Source: Bryobacterales bacterium (GTDB taxonomy: Bacteria; Acidobacteriota; Terriglobia; Bryobacterales; Bryobacteraceae). From it: a stretch of 12,242 nucleotides of DNA. The DNA lies in assembly GCA_003487005.1 (NCBI GenBank), contig DNFG01000496.1, forward strand, positions 1-12,242, read 5' to 3'. The translations under genes and the position numbers were made by a program. Numbering within the stretch: position 1 is the stretch's first letter; every line of letters starts with the position of its first letter. Shown one piece after another: positions 6,648 to 12,242 of the stretch. The notes under the pieces are model-generated. The model was not told the DNA's origin, did no database searches, and worked only from the letters and a program-made list of their open reading frames with translations.

Positions 6648-6959
6648 ATGAACCGCCGATCCTGTCTCGCCGCCTTCACTGCCGCGCCCGCCGTGGCGCA
6701 GCAGGCGCCCAAGTCACAACCCAAGCCGCCGCCTGAGGATCCGCTCGGCGCGCGTATCGAGGCACTCCGCCAGAACCTGCGCGCGGAGTTGCTGGAACAG
6801 CTTCGCGGTGAAATCCGCCGGGATTTGCGCGCGGAATTGCGTTCGGAATTGAAGCAGGACCTGAAACAGGAGTTGAAGCAGGAACTGCGGATGGAACTCA
6901 AGCAGGAGTTGAAGCAGGAGATCAAGATGGAGTTGCGATTCGAGTTGCGGCAGCCGTGA
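6648..6959 (+). CDS. Secreted-looking protein made of a strict four-residue repeat
   Basis: A 103-residue protein of unknown function, one of only two plausible plus-strand genes in the window. Residues 1-18 look like a short export signal: MNRRSCLAAF, a modest hydrophobic run, then AVAQQ as a possible cleavage site. A Pro-rich linker follows (20-32). Residues 39-102 can be read as 16 consecutive tetrads with Leu or Ile at the second place of every tetrad, from ALRQ and NLRA to the cleaner run DLRA, ELRS, ELKQ, DLKQ, ELKQ, ELRM and so on to ELRQ at 99-102. At DNA level this is a degenerate 12-nt repeat. It would be strongly helical and charged, but the period of 4.0 does not match a heptad coiled coil. 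A good Shine-Dalgarno supports translation. I do not recognise a family; low-complexity proteins are easily over-called, so it may not be a conserved gene. Confidence 0.6.
   Translation: MNRRSCLAAFTAAPAVAQQAPKSQPKPPPEDPLGARIEALRQNLRAELLEQLRGEIRRDLRAELRSELKQDLKQELKQELRMELKQELKQEIKMELRFELRQP
6762..6953 (+). repeat. Degenerate in-frame 12-nt tandem repeat
   Basis: About 16 consecutive 12-nt units inside the preceding gene, the later ones close to GAGTTGAAGCAG and its synonymous variants (GAACTCAAGCAG, GACCTGAAACAG). Variation is concentrated at third codon positions and the fourth codon, as expected if the amino-acid pattern is being kept while the DNA drifts. The cleanest units are at about 6843-6930. 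The units are directly adjacent with no spacers, so this is not a CRISPR array. Confidence 0.8.
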
Positions 6960-7018
6960 GAGGGGCCCGAATCTGGTTGGGAACGATGATCCGCCACGAT
7001 GGCCGATAGAATGAGAAA

Positions 7019-7327
7019 GTGGGGAAGCGCCGAGCCCACGTAACCAGCCCCGCAATTCGCGACGGAGAACATCTGTTGCGCGGCGCGCGTGTCCCTCTGA
7101 ATCAGGCGTTCAACCATCTTGATAGTGAATCCAGCCTCAACGAGTTTCTTCAGCAGGACCCCGCTGCTGACAGTGAGGTCGCCTTAGACTCGCTGAGTAG
7201 CGCCCCGAGGCGGCAACCGGGAGCGTTGGCGGGACGCATCCGCATTGCGCCGGATTTCGATCAGCTTCCCGTGGACATTGCCGCAGCCTTCGGATCGGGC
7301 AAATTAAGCCGAGCGAAGCCGCGCTGA
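7019..7327 (+). pseudogene. DUF433-like domain joined to a Phd-type antitoxin tail; probable remnant
   Basis: A 102-residue frame starting with GTG. Residues 9-60 resemble a second DUF433 subfamily: SPAIRDGEHLLRGARVP at 10-26 matches the xGxPxxRGTRVP core, and SLNEFLQQDP at 39-48 matches the SLDEFLxxFP helix. The end departs from the family. Residues 71-92, GRIRIAPDFDQLPVDIAAAF, resemble the C-terminal tail of many Phd/YefM antitoxins (RIxxDFDxPLPxDxLAAF). Both matches are from memory of family patterns. The body of a Phd domain is missing, no toxin gene follows, there is no clear ribosome binding site, and an ATG at 7011 in another frame meets a stop after ten codons. Two TTA leucine codons (7184, 7304) are odd in such GC-rich DNA. 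I read it as a collapsed fossil of two antitoxin genes, but a working fused antitoxin is possible. Confidence 0.45.
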
Positions 7328-7340
7328 GATTGATGAGAAG

Positions 7341-8306
7341 CTACGGCCGCAGCAACAGCTTGCCCGTCGTCCGGCGGCCTTCCAGGTCCGAGTGGGCCCG
7401 CGCCGCTTCGCCGAGCGCGTACACTTCGTGGATCTGCACTTTCAGCACCCCGTCGCGGAGCCAGTTGAACACATCGCTCGCGCGCCACTCGAGTTCCTCG
7501 CGCTTGGCGGTGTAGTGCGCGAGCGTGGGCCGGGTCAGAAAGATCGACCCCTTCTGGCTCAACAAGAGCGGCGCGATGGGATCGACGGGGCCGCTGGCGT
7601 TGCCGAAGGTGACCATCATGCCCCGGGGCTTGAGCGAGTTGAGGCTGGCGTCCCAGGTGGCTTTGCCGACGGAGTCATAGACCACGTCCACGCCCCGGCC
7701 TTCGGTCAACCGCTTCACCTCCGCGGCGATGTCGTCGGAAGCGAGCAGGACTTCGTCGCAACCGACGCCGCGGGCGATATCGGCCTTCGCCGGCGTCGAA
7801 ACGACTCCAATGACGCGCGCGCCCTGGAGTTTCGCCGAGGCCACGATCCATTGCCCCGCGCCGCCCGCGGCGGCGTGGACCAGCGCCGCTTCGCCCGTGC
7901 GTAGCGGGTATGTCGAATGGGTCAGATAGTGCGCTGTCATTCCCTGCAGCATCGAGGCCGCCGCCAGGTCCAGATCGAGCGACTCCGGCACCTTCACGAG
8001 CATCTGCGCTGGCACGCACTGCATGTCCGCATAACTACCCCGCGCCATCGCCCAGGCCACGCGATCGCCTGGCTTCACGGTGGTGACGTCCGCGCCCACC
8101 GACTCCACCACGCCCGCGCCTTCCATGCCCAGAATCACGGGCGGTTCGGCCGGGTACAGGCCCGTCCGGAAGTAGATGTCGATGAAGTTCACGCCACACG
8201 CATGAACCTGCACCCGGGCCTCGTTCGCCTTCGGTTCGGGCGCCGGGATCTCTTCATGGCGCAGTTTCTCCACGCCGCCAAACTCCGTCACGAACACTGC
8301 TTTCAT
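7341..8306 (-). CDS. Zinc-free quinone oxidoreductase (zeta-crystallin type)
   Basis: NADPH-dependent quinone/enone reductase of the medium-chain dehydrogenase/reductase superfamily, QOR subgroup, 321 residues (usual about 320-325), cytoplasmic. The catalytic domain shows HACGVNFIDIYFRTGLYP at 35-52 and PVILGMEGAGVVESVG at 56-71. The cofactor domain has the nucleotide-binding turn HAAAGGAGQW at 144-153 and ARVIGVVST at 163-171. GVDVVYDSVG is at 205-214 and RPTLAHYTAKREEL at 259-272, both typical of QOR. The cysteines and histidines that bind zinc in alcohol dehydrogenases are absent. The frame extends 12 codons further to 8342, but the conserved start is MKAVFVTEFGG with ATG at 8304-8306. That ATG overlaps the stop of the upstream membrane-protein gene by 4 bp, suggesting translational coupling. 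The physiological substrate is unknown. Confidence 0.9.
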   Translation of the reverse strand: MKAVFVTEFGGVEKLRHEEIPAPEPKANEARVQVHACGVNFIDIYFRTGLYPAEPPVILGMEGAGVVESVGADVTTVKPGDRVAWAMARGSYADMQCVPAQMLVKVPESLDLDLAAASMLQGMTAHYLTHSTYPLRTGEAALVHAAAGGAGQWIVASAKLQGARVIGVVSTPAKADIARGVGCDEVLLASDDIAAEVKRLTEGRGVDVVYDSVGKATWDASLNSLKPRGMMVTFGNASGPVDPIAPLLLSQKGSIFLTRPTLAHYTAKREELEWRASDVFNWLRDGVLKVQIHEVYALGEAARAHSDLEGRRTTGKLLLRP

Positions 8307-8857
8307 GCCAGTTGCCGGACCTTTCTCCGCAGGTGAACCCACGCGGCGTACATCAGCAAATATGTCAAAGTGAATGGCAGCAGCGCCAGGCCGGCCACCG
8401 TCCGGACGCCCTGCATCCCCGCCAGGCCCATCCGGAAGAGCGCGAAGTGGCGGATCGTGCCGAAATTCGAGCGATCCAGCCAGAAATAGTCGCCATTTTC
8501 ATTCAAAATGAAGACCTTCGCGGGCAGCCTCGCCGCCAGCGACCATTTCCACTTCGTCATGACCGGCTCGCCCGAGCAGATGATGCCGACCACGTCGTAG
8601 TGGCGCGTTTTCAGTTCCTCGTAGAGCACCTTCCGCCTTGCCCGCCCGCTGTACTCCCACACGCGGAAGGTCCGGCCGCGCGCCTCGTCGAACGTCGCCG
8701 GGAGCCCCGGATAGCAGGTAACCAGATCCACCGCCTCGCACTCCGGGTGATTGTCGTAAACGCCCGGGATCAGGTCTTCGAGCAGGTAGCGCGAGCCGCT
8801 CTCGACAAGCAGAACGCGCCGGAAGGGCGGAATGTGTTGACTCAGGAAATAACGCAC
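8303..8857 (-). CDS. Conserved-looking protein of unknown function with a C-terminal membrane segment
   Basis: 184 residues; I do not recognise a named family. The N-terminal part has alternating strand-like and helical segments: RRVLLVESGSRYLLEDLIP at 13-31 could be a first Rossmann-like strand and helix, and HYDVVGIICSGEP at 86-98 and PAKVFILNENGDYFWLDR at 112-129 look like later core strands, so a nucleotide-sugar enzyme or glycosyltransferase half-domain is conceivable. Residues about 153-174 (VAGLALLPFTLTYLLMYAAWV) form one hydrophobic segment followed by the basic tail HLRRKVRQ, which suggests a membrane anchor near the C terminus. The start is GTG at 8855-8857 (protein begins MRYFLSQ), 21 bp after the atl stop, with only a weak GGGG upstream. 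It overlaps the quinone reductase gene by 4 bp, so the two may work together. The function is open. Confidence 0.7.
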   Translation of the reverse strand: MRYFLSQHIPPFRRVLLVESGSRYLLEDLIPGVYDNHPECEAVDLVTCYPGLPATFDEARGRTFRVWEYSGRARRKVLYEELKTRHYDVVGIICSGEPVMTKWKWSLAARLPAKVFILNENGDYFWLDRSNFGTIRHFALFRMGLAGMQGVRTVAGLALLPFTLTYLLMYAAWVHLRRKVRQLA

Positions 8858-8878
8858 GAAGTGTCGCCGAACCCCATT

Positions 8879-9247
8879 TTACCCTTCCAGCCAGAGCGCG
8901 AAGGTGTGACGGTGCTTCTCGATGTCGACCCGCGCGCCGCGAAAGGCGACGCCTTCCATCTCGAGGCGCATGCGCTGTTCGAGTGCGGAACCGCCACGCA
9001 GTTTGATCTGCCCGCCCGCGCCGATGACACGCTGCCACGGGAGGCGGTCGCCCGCCTTTCCGAGAATGCGCGCCACCAGACGATGGTAGAGCGGGTAGCC
9101 TGCCGCCGCCGCGACCTCGCCGTAGGTGGCCACGCGCCCGCGCGGAATCGACCGGATCGCGCGCCGGATGGCTTCGTCTCGAATCTCATCCGGGCGCAGT
9201 CCGTCGCGCAGGATTCGCCGCTTCAGTTTGGAATCGTCCCCGGCCAT
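8879..9247 (-). CDS. atl: Alkyltransferase-like DNA-binding protein (ATL)
   Basis: Single-domain relative of the DNA-binding domain of O6-methylguanine-DNA methyltransferase (122 residues, typical 100-125). ATL proteins flip O6-alkylguanine out of DNA but cannot remove the alkyl group; they flag the lesion to nucleotide excision repair. The helix-turn-helix region is IPRGRVATYGEVAAAAGYP at 34-52, including the Tyr at 42 and the RVATYGEVA block. HRLVARILGKAG is at 55-66. The decisive segment is LPWQRVIGAGGQI at 69-81: Trp71 replaces the alkyl-accepting Cys of the PCHRV motif in true methyltransferases. The ATG is at 9245-9247 with AGGAG 4 nt upstream. It follows eutBC by 45 bp on the same strand and may be read from the same message. 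Confidence 0.88.
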   Translation of the reverse strand: MAGDDSKLKRRILRDGLRPDEIRDEAIRRAIRSIPRGRVATYGEVAAAAGYPLYHRLVARILGKAGDRLPWQRVIGAGGQIKLRGGSALEQRMRLEMEGVAFRGARVDIEKHRHTFALWLEG

Positions 9248-9292
9248 GCCGCTCCTGAATCTTCGCTCAGGATAGCGCGCCCGGGGCGGAGA

Positions 9293-11569
9293 TCACGGCC
9301 GCGGCGGCAGCAGACGGACCGTCGCGGCGGCCGCTTCCACCGGGTCCAGCGAGGTGTCCGCGATGCCCGAAACCACGCGGGTCACGTTGTGGTCCACCTG
9401 ACCGGTCTCGGCCCACATCCGGACCAGTACCGCGGTGAGATACACCGAGTAGGCCCGATGCCCCGAACCGGGGCGTTCACCGATGACGTGCAGCACTACC
9501 CGGTTTTCCGACCGAGCGCGGGACCTGCCGAACAGGATTTCGCCGATCCGGTAACCGATCCGGACCCGGCCATTGCGGACCACTACCGGTTCCGGCGCAG
9601 GGCGGTAACCCGCGCGGATCAACTCGCCGCGCACGGCTTCCAGGAACGGCGCCAGATGCCCCTCATCGGTCAGGGAAAGCGCATTCAGACCGTCTGAAAT
9701 GACGATCTGCACGTCGAAATCATCGCCGTGCCGGGCAGCGAGCCGCTGCAAGACTTCACGCGATTCCGCCGTCATCTCCTCGCCGGTCGGGGGATGAAGG
9801 ATGTAGCCCTCACGGTCGCGCGCCATGCTCCGGACCGCCACGGCGCCCGCCGCCGCCTCGAATCCGGCCGGCAGTTCCGCCCACAGACAGTGGCGCGCGT
9901 CGGCGTAGAGGGTCCGCAACTTCCGGTCGATTTCCGGCTGCAAATCCCAGGGATTCTCGCCTTGGCCCGAGGTCAGTTCCACGCCGCGCGAGCGCACCCG
10001 GTCCATCTGGACGCGCGCTTCGGCGAGGATGGCATCTTCTGTGCGCTCGTCGCCCCGGCGGCGACAAAACGCCACATAAACCCCTTCCGGACGCCCAAAA
10101 TTGCGTCCAGGACGCCCGTTTTCGTCCAAAACGCTGATGCTTTTGAAGAACGCCCACATTGCGTCGTTCACCTTGTAGCCGAACTTCTCGCGGATCCGGA
10201 CATGGTCCTGGAACCCGGTTGTCAGGTAGCTCAGCATTGGGTCGTTCTTGGTCGGCAAAGCCATTAAATAGGCGGGATTCGCGGGCATCACCTGGTCGAT
10301 ACACCAGTCCAGATCGTCCAGATCCACGTCCATGTGCAGGGTCGAACAGATATCGAGCCCGATCGTGAGCCCGTGCAGTTTGCCCATCAGCGTGTCTTCG
10401 AGGCAGCAGCGAACCAGTTGTTCGCGAGTACGGAAGACTTCCGGGCCAATAAAACCGGCCACGTCGTTGACGTGCACCCACGGCGCGGGCGTCCGCCCTG
10501 CGCGCCTCTGCGCCGCCGCGACCTCGCGCGTCAGCGCCCGGGCGAAGCCGTACTTGCGCGATTCGTGCATCACGATGTCGAAGCCCTTGCCGTGCCCGTT
10601 GGTGGCGTCGGCACCCTGTCCGGTCTCGAAATACAGCCCATAGCGGCCGCTCCGCGCCGCTGAATGGCCCACCATCTTCTCCACCGTCAGGTCGAACGTC
10701 CGGTTAGCGTCGGCCACGCCAGCCAGGCTCTGAAACCATAATGCCGTCGAGCCAGGTTGCTTCTTTTCCGCCTCCGCCTGCACGTCGATGTGCGCCAGCA
10801 CGCAGTGGGGCATCACGTCCGTCAACCCGAACACCCGCAGCACTTCCGCCAACGCCTGCTCGACGCGCAGCACGGAATCCACCTCGCTCGACACCGGGTT
10901 TGTCCCCAACAGCAGATCGCCCACCGCGTAGGCGAAGCCGTTGAACACCTGCCATTGAATATCTTCCGGGTCATCGGTCGGGGAGTTTGGCTGGATTCGC
11001 GCCCCCAGATAGCCCTTCGCGCCCAGTCTTGAGCCCGGCAGTGGATGAAAGATCTTCCGGCTGGCGGCGGTTAACTCACCGTTGGACATGAGTTTCACGA
11101 CACACGCGATGACGTCGCTCGCGAGGCCCGGCAGCACGGCCTGGATGTCCGCTTCGCTCTCTTCGAGAAGGAATCGCTTCAACCCGTTGAACGTCCAACC
11201 GGCGATCCTCGCCGCCGCGCGCGGATCCACCGACTGACGAATGTAGCTGGAGACCGAGTCATCATAGACGGAGTTCCCGACGACGAACGAAAGCCGCGTG
11301 TTGCCCAGCAGGAGGCGCGCCGCCGCGCGGGAAGCCTCGTCCGGCGCCGCCACGCCGGTCGCCACGTCGCCTTCCTTGAACTCGTTGGCCGCCCCGAGAA
11401 TCTCGCGATACCGGGTCAGATCGAAACCGCCCCGCGTGCGCTGGAGATAGCCGCCGATATCCTCGCCCGCGCCCTCCGCCCGGATCTTCTCGACGGCCGC
11501 CCACACGGGCATCAGACCCGCCGCCGCCGCGAGAAAAGCCCGCCGCCCTAACCCGGTCCAATCGCCCAT
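9293..11569 (-). CDS. eutBC: Fused ethanolamine ammonia-lyase EutB-EutC with an apparent Tat signal peptide
   Basis: Adenosylcobalamin-dependent ethanolamine ammonia-lyase (ethanolamine to acetaldehyde plus ammonia), with large and small subunits in one 758-residue chain. Residues 1-24 read as a twin-arginine signal: GRRAFLAAAAG at 8-18 and a possible cut after PVWA. EutB covers about 48-500: NEFKEGDVATGVAA (62-75), RIQPN with R191 and Q193, GTNPV with N224, YFETGQG with E315, and LDIC with D406, matching E. coli R160, Q162, N193, E287 and D362 as I recall them. EutC covers about 540-755: SDGLNALSLT (625-634), HVIGERPGSGHRAYSVYLTA (694-713) and VDHNVTRVVSGI (725-736), a variant of the usual small-subunit ending. 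GGAGG lies 7 nt before the ATG, so the signal is translated. A TAAAAT box lies 63 bp upstream without a clear -35. No reactivase, permease or shell genes are nearby. Confidence 0.93.
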   Translation of the reverse strand: MGDWTGLGRRAFLAAAAGLMPVWAAVEKIRAEGAGEDIGGYLQRTRGGFDLTRYREILGAANEFKEGDVATGVAAPDEASRAAARLLLGNTRLSFVVGNSVYDDSVSSYIRQSVDPRAAARIAGWTFNGLKRFLLEESEADIQAVLPGLASDVIACVVKLMSNGELTAASRKIFHPLPGSRLGAKGYLGARIQPNSPTDDPEDIQWQVFNGFAYAVGDLLLGTNPVSSEVDSVLRVEQALAEVLRVFGLTDVMPHCVLAHIDVQAEAEKKQPGSTALWFQSLAGVADANRTFDLTVEKMVGHSAARSGRYGLYFETGQGADATNGHGKGFDIVMHESRKYGFARALTREVAAAQRRAGRTPAPWVHVNDVAGFIGPEVFRTREQLVRCCLEDTLMGKLHGLTIGLDICSTLHMDVDLDDLDWCIDQVMPANPAYLMALPTKNDPMLSYLTTGFQDHVRIREKFGYKVNDAMWAFFKSISVLDENGRPGRNFGRPEGVYVAFCRRRGDERTEDAILAEARVQMDRVRSRGVELTSGQGENPWDLQPEIDRKLRTLYADARHCLWAELPAGFEAAAGAVAVRSMARDREGYILHPPTGEEMTAESREVLQRLAARHGDDFDVQIVISDGLNALSLTDEGHLAPFLEAVRGELIRAGYRPAPEPVVVRNGRVRIGYRIGEILFGRSRARSENRVVLHVIGERPGSGHRAYSVYLTAVLVRMWAETGQVDHNVTRVVSGIADTSLDPVEAAAATVRLLPPRP

Positions 11570-11576
11570 CGTGCTG

Positions 11577-11581
11577 CCTCC
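11577..11581 (-). promoter_or_regulatory. Shine-Dalgarno site fixing the eutBC start
   Basis: GGAGG on the minus strand, 7 nt before the ATG at 11569. It matters because it places the translated start upstream of the Arg-Arg motif: a start further in would lose the signal peptide, but none has a comparable site. Confidence 0.75.
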
Positions 11582-11668
11582 GCTGCCGTGAATTGACTAC
11601 ACTCCGGACACAGCGGGGTGCCCAAACCCCTGATTTTAGCCCAGAATTTCGCGCCAGGCGCTTCGCCA

Positions 11669-12242
11669 CTATCCCGGGGTCGAGACGCGCGGCACGCGCG
11701 AAGCCACTGGCGGCAGCGCCGGAAAGTCCTGCGCGGGCCGGTCCTGATACCAGAAGCAGCACGAACTGTACCAGTCGCTGCGATTGTTCGCGTGGCCGTG
11801 CTCGATCGTGTGCTTCAGATACCGCCGGAATGTCACCGGATTGTCGCCGTGGAAGCGGTAGGTGCAATACCGTCCGCCGGTCCGCTCGGGACTGGTGATC
11901 AGAGGCGCTCCATACTGATGATGCGCGAAGGCGCTGGCGCCGTCGCGCCCGCCGAAGTTCCAGCTGCCCAGCAGATAGTCTTCCGCGCCCGTGCCAATGA
12001 TCAGCGGCATCTGTTCGTCATCGACGAAAATCATGTCGTCGCCTTCGCCCATCCAGCGCTCCGCGTTCTGAACCCAGCCCATCGTGACGCCCATCAAATG
12101 CCCGCGGCCGCGCGTTTCGACAAAGACATAGTTATCCTTGCCCGTCGTGTTGAGCACGTCTCCGCCGCCCGGCGCCTGCACCGCCTGCGTGGAGTCGTGT
12201 TGAGCACGTCTCCGCCGCCCGGCGCCTGCACCGCCTGCGTGG
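11669..12242 (-). CDS. GH172 (DUF2961) family protein, C-terminal part, disturbed at the right edge
   Basis: C-terminal portion of a DUF2961/glycoside hydrolase family 172 protein; characterised members act on fructose or arabinofuranose linkages. Numbering from the codon at 12181: ETRGRGHLMGVTM at 22-34, WMGEGDDMIFVDDE at 43-56 (E46), GTGAEDYLLGSW at 63-74 (E67), YRFHGDNPVTFRRYLKHTIEHG later, and SSCCFWYQDRP near the end. The two Glu are 21 residues apart, the same spacing as the catalytic pair of a Bifidobacterium family member as I recall it (E270/E291), so the site looks intact. The C terminus ends soon after the WYQ motif, as usual. Its stop is 99 bp before eutBC. The frame stays open to the edge, but residues upstream of 12193 (Arg-rich) come from a repeated 49-bp block in a shifted frame and are not credible protein; the N-terminal half lies outside the window. 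Confidence 0.85.
   Translation of the reverse strand, partial: HAGGAGAGRRRRAQHDSTQAVQAPGGGDVLNTTGKDNYVFVETRGRGHLMGVTMGWVQNAERWMGEGDDMIFVDDEQMPLIIGTGAEDYLLGSWNFGGRDGASAFAHHQYGAPLITSPERTGGRYCTYRFHGDNPVTFRRYLKHTIEHGHANNRSDWYSSCCFWYQDRPAQDFPALPPVASRVPRVSTPG
12144..12242. repeat. Perfect 49-bp direct repeat, period 50, reaching the window end
   Basis: Positions 12144-12192 are identical to 12194-12242; a single A (12193) lies between. The second copy ends exactly at the last base, so a longer array cannot be excluded. The period is not a multiple of three, so it breaks the frame of the GH172 gene that crosses it. Within the gene the copy at 12144-12192 reads TQAVQAPGGGDVLNT, which joins smoothly to the rest of the protein. 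Confidence 0.95.

Noticed and set aside
6762..6953. Regular short repeats considered as a CRISPR or iteron array.
   Set aside because: The 12-nt units are contiguous, in frame and lack spacers; they fit a protein repeat and not a CRISPR or replication origin.
6714..7055. A minus-strand frame with a Leu/Gln-rich run opposite the four-residue-repeat gene.
   Set aside because: It could pass for a membrane or coiled-coil protein, but the plus strand has the strong Shine-Dalgarno, a signal-like start and a charge pattern that keeps the tetrad phase; the minus reading is the complement of the 12-nt repeat.
9254..9271. Inverted repeat CCTGA/TCAGG with an 8-nt loop between eutBC and atl, considered as a terminator or operator.
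   Set aside because: It has a 5-bp stem, no T-tract, and overlaps the atl Shine-Dalgarno; too weak to call.
8312..9697. A 461-codon plus-strand frame crossing the ends of four minus-strand genes.
   Set aside because: It runs across gene boundaries opposite good coding sequence, is Arg/His/Pro-rich, and has no recognisable motif or ribosome binding site.
11615..11630. Small inverted repeat GGGGT-GCCCAA-ACCCC between the GH172 gene and eutBC, considered as a terminator.
   Set aside because: The stem is only 5 bp and, on the minus strand where both genes lie, no T-run follows it; a chance palindrome in GC-rich DNA is as likely.

Overview
The window reads as a piece of a high-GC, Gram-negative bacterial chromosome. 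The best guess is Acidobacteriota, Bryobacterales/Solibacter-like: the base composition, the short Arg-Arg signal peptides of the type MxRRxFLAA, a GH172 (DUF2961) glycosidase, a DUF433/DUF5615 toxin-antitoxin pair and an LPS-type flippase and glycosyltransferase all fit. The taxonomic call is inference and was not checked by any search. Almost every gene is on the minus strand and is read from right to left.

Region 1 (about 6040 down to 1) is a tight leftward operon: eda, a Trm112-like 56-residue protein, a GT9 glycosyltransferase, an MsbA-type ABC exporter, yicC, gmk, rpoZ and the CoaC half of coaBC, which runs off the left edge. Gaps are 3 to 30 bp, and two junctions are 4-bp stop/start overlaps. 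The order yicC-gmk-rpoZ-coaBC is a widely conserved housekeeping block. Here it follows a cell-envelope block (Trm112-like, GT9, MsbA) that recalls the msbA-lpxK-ycaR neighbourhood of enterobacteria. A plausible promoter lies just upstream of eda.

Region 2 (about 6031 to 7330) is a small accessory island. It holds a DUF433 antitoxin/DUF5615 PIN-like toxin pair on the minus strand. Two plus-strand genes follow: a 103-residue secreted-looking protein built almost wholly of a strict four-residue repeat (E-L-K-Q type), and a 102-residue frame that joins a degenerate DUF433 domain to what looks like the tail of a Phd-type antitoxin. It looks like a toxin-antitoxin graveyard.

Region 3 (about 7341 to 9247, minus) holds an alkyltransferase-like DNA repair protein, an unrecognised protein with a C-terminal membrane segment, and a zinc-free quinone oxidoreductase. 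The last two genes overlap by 4 bp.

Region 4 (about 9293 to the right edge, minus) holds the most striking gene: a single 758-residue polypeptide that fuses both subunits of ethanolamine ammonia-lyase (EutB then EutC) behind an apparent twin-arginine signal peptide. The start is fixed by a strong Shine-Dalgarno site. Upstream is the C-terminal part of a GH172/DUF2961 protein. It is disturbed at the right edge by a perfect 49-bp direct repeat of period 50, which is either an assembly artefact or a real frameshifting duplication. No eut partner genes (reactivase, permease, microcompartment) are present in the window.
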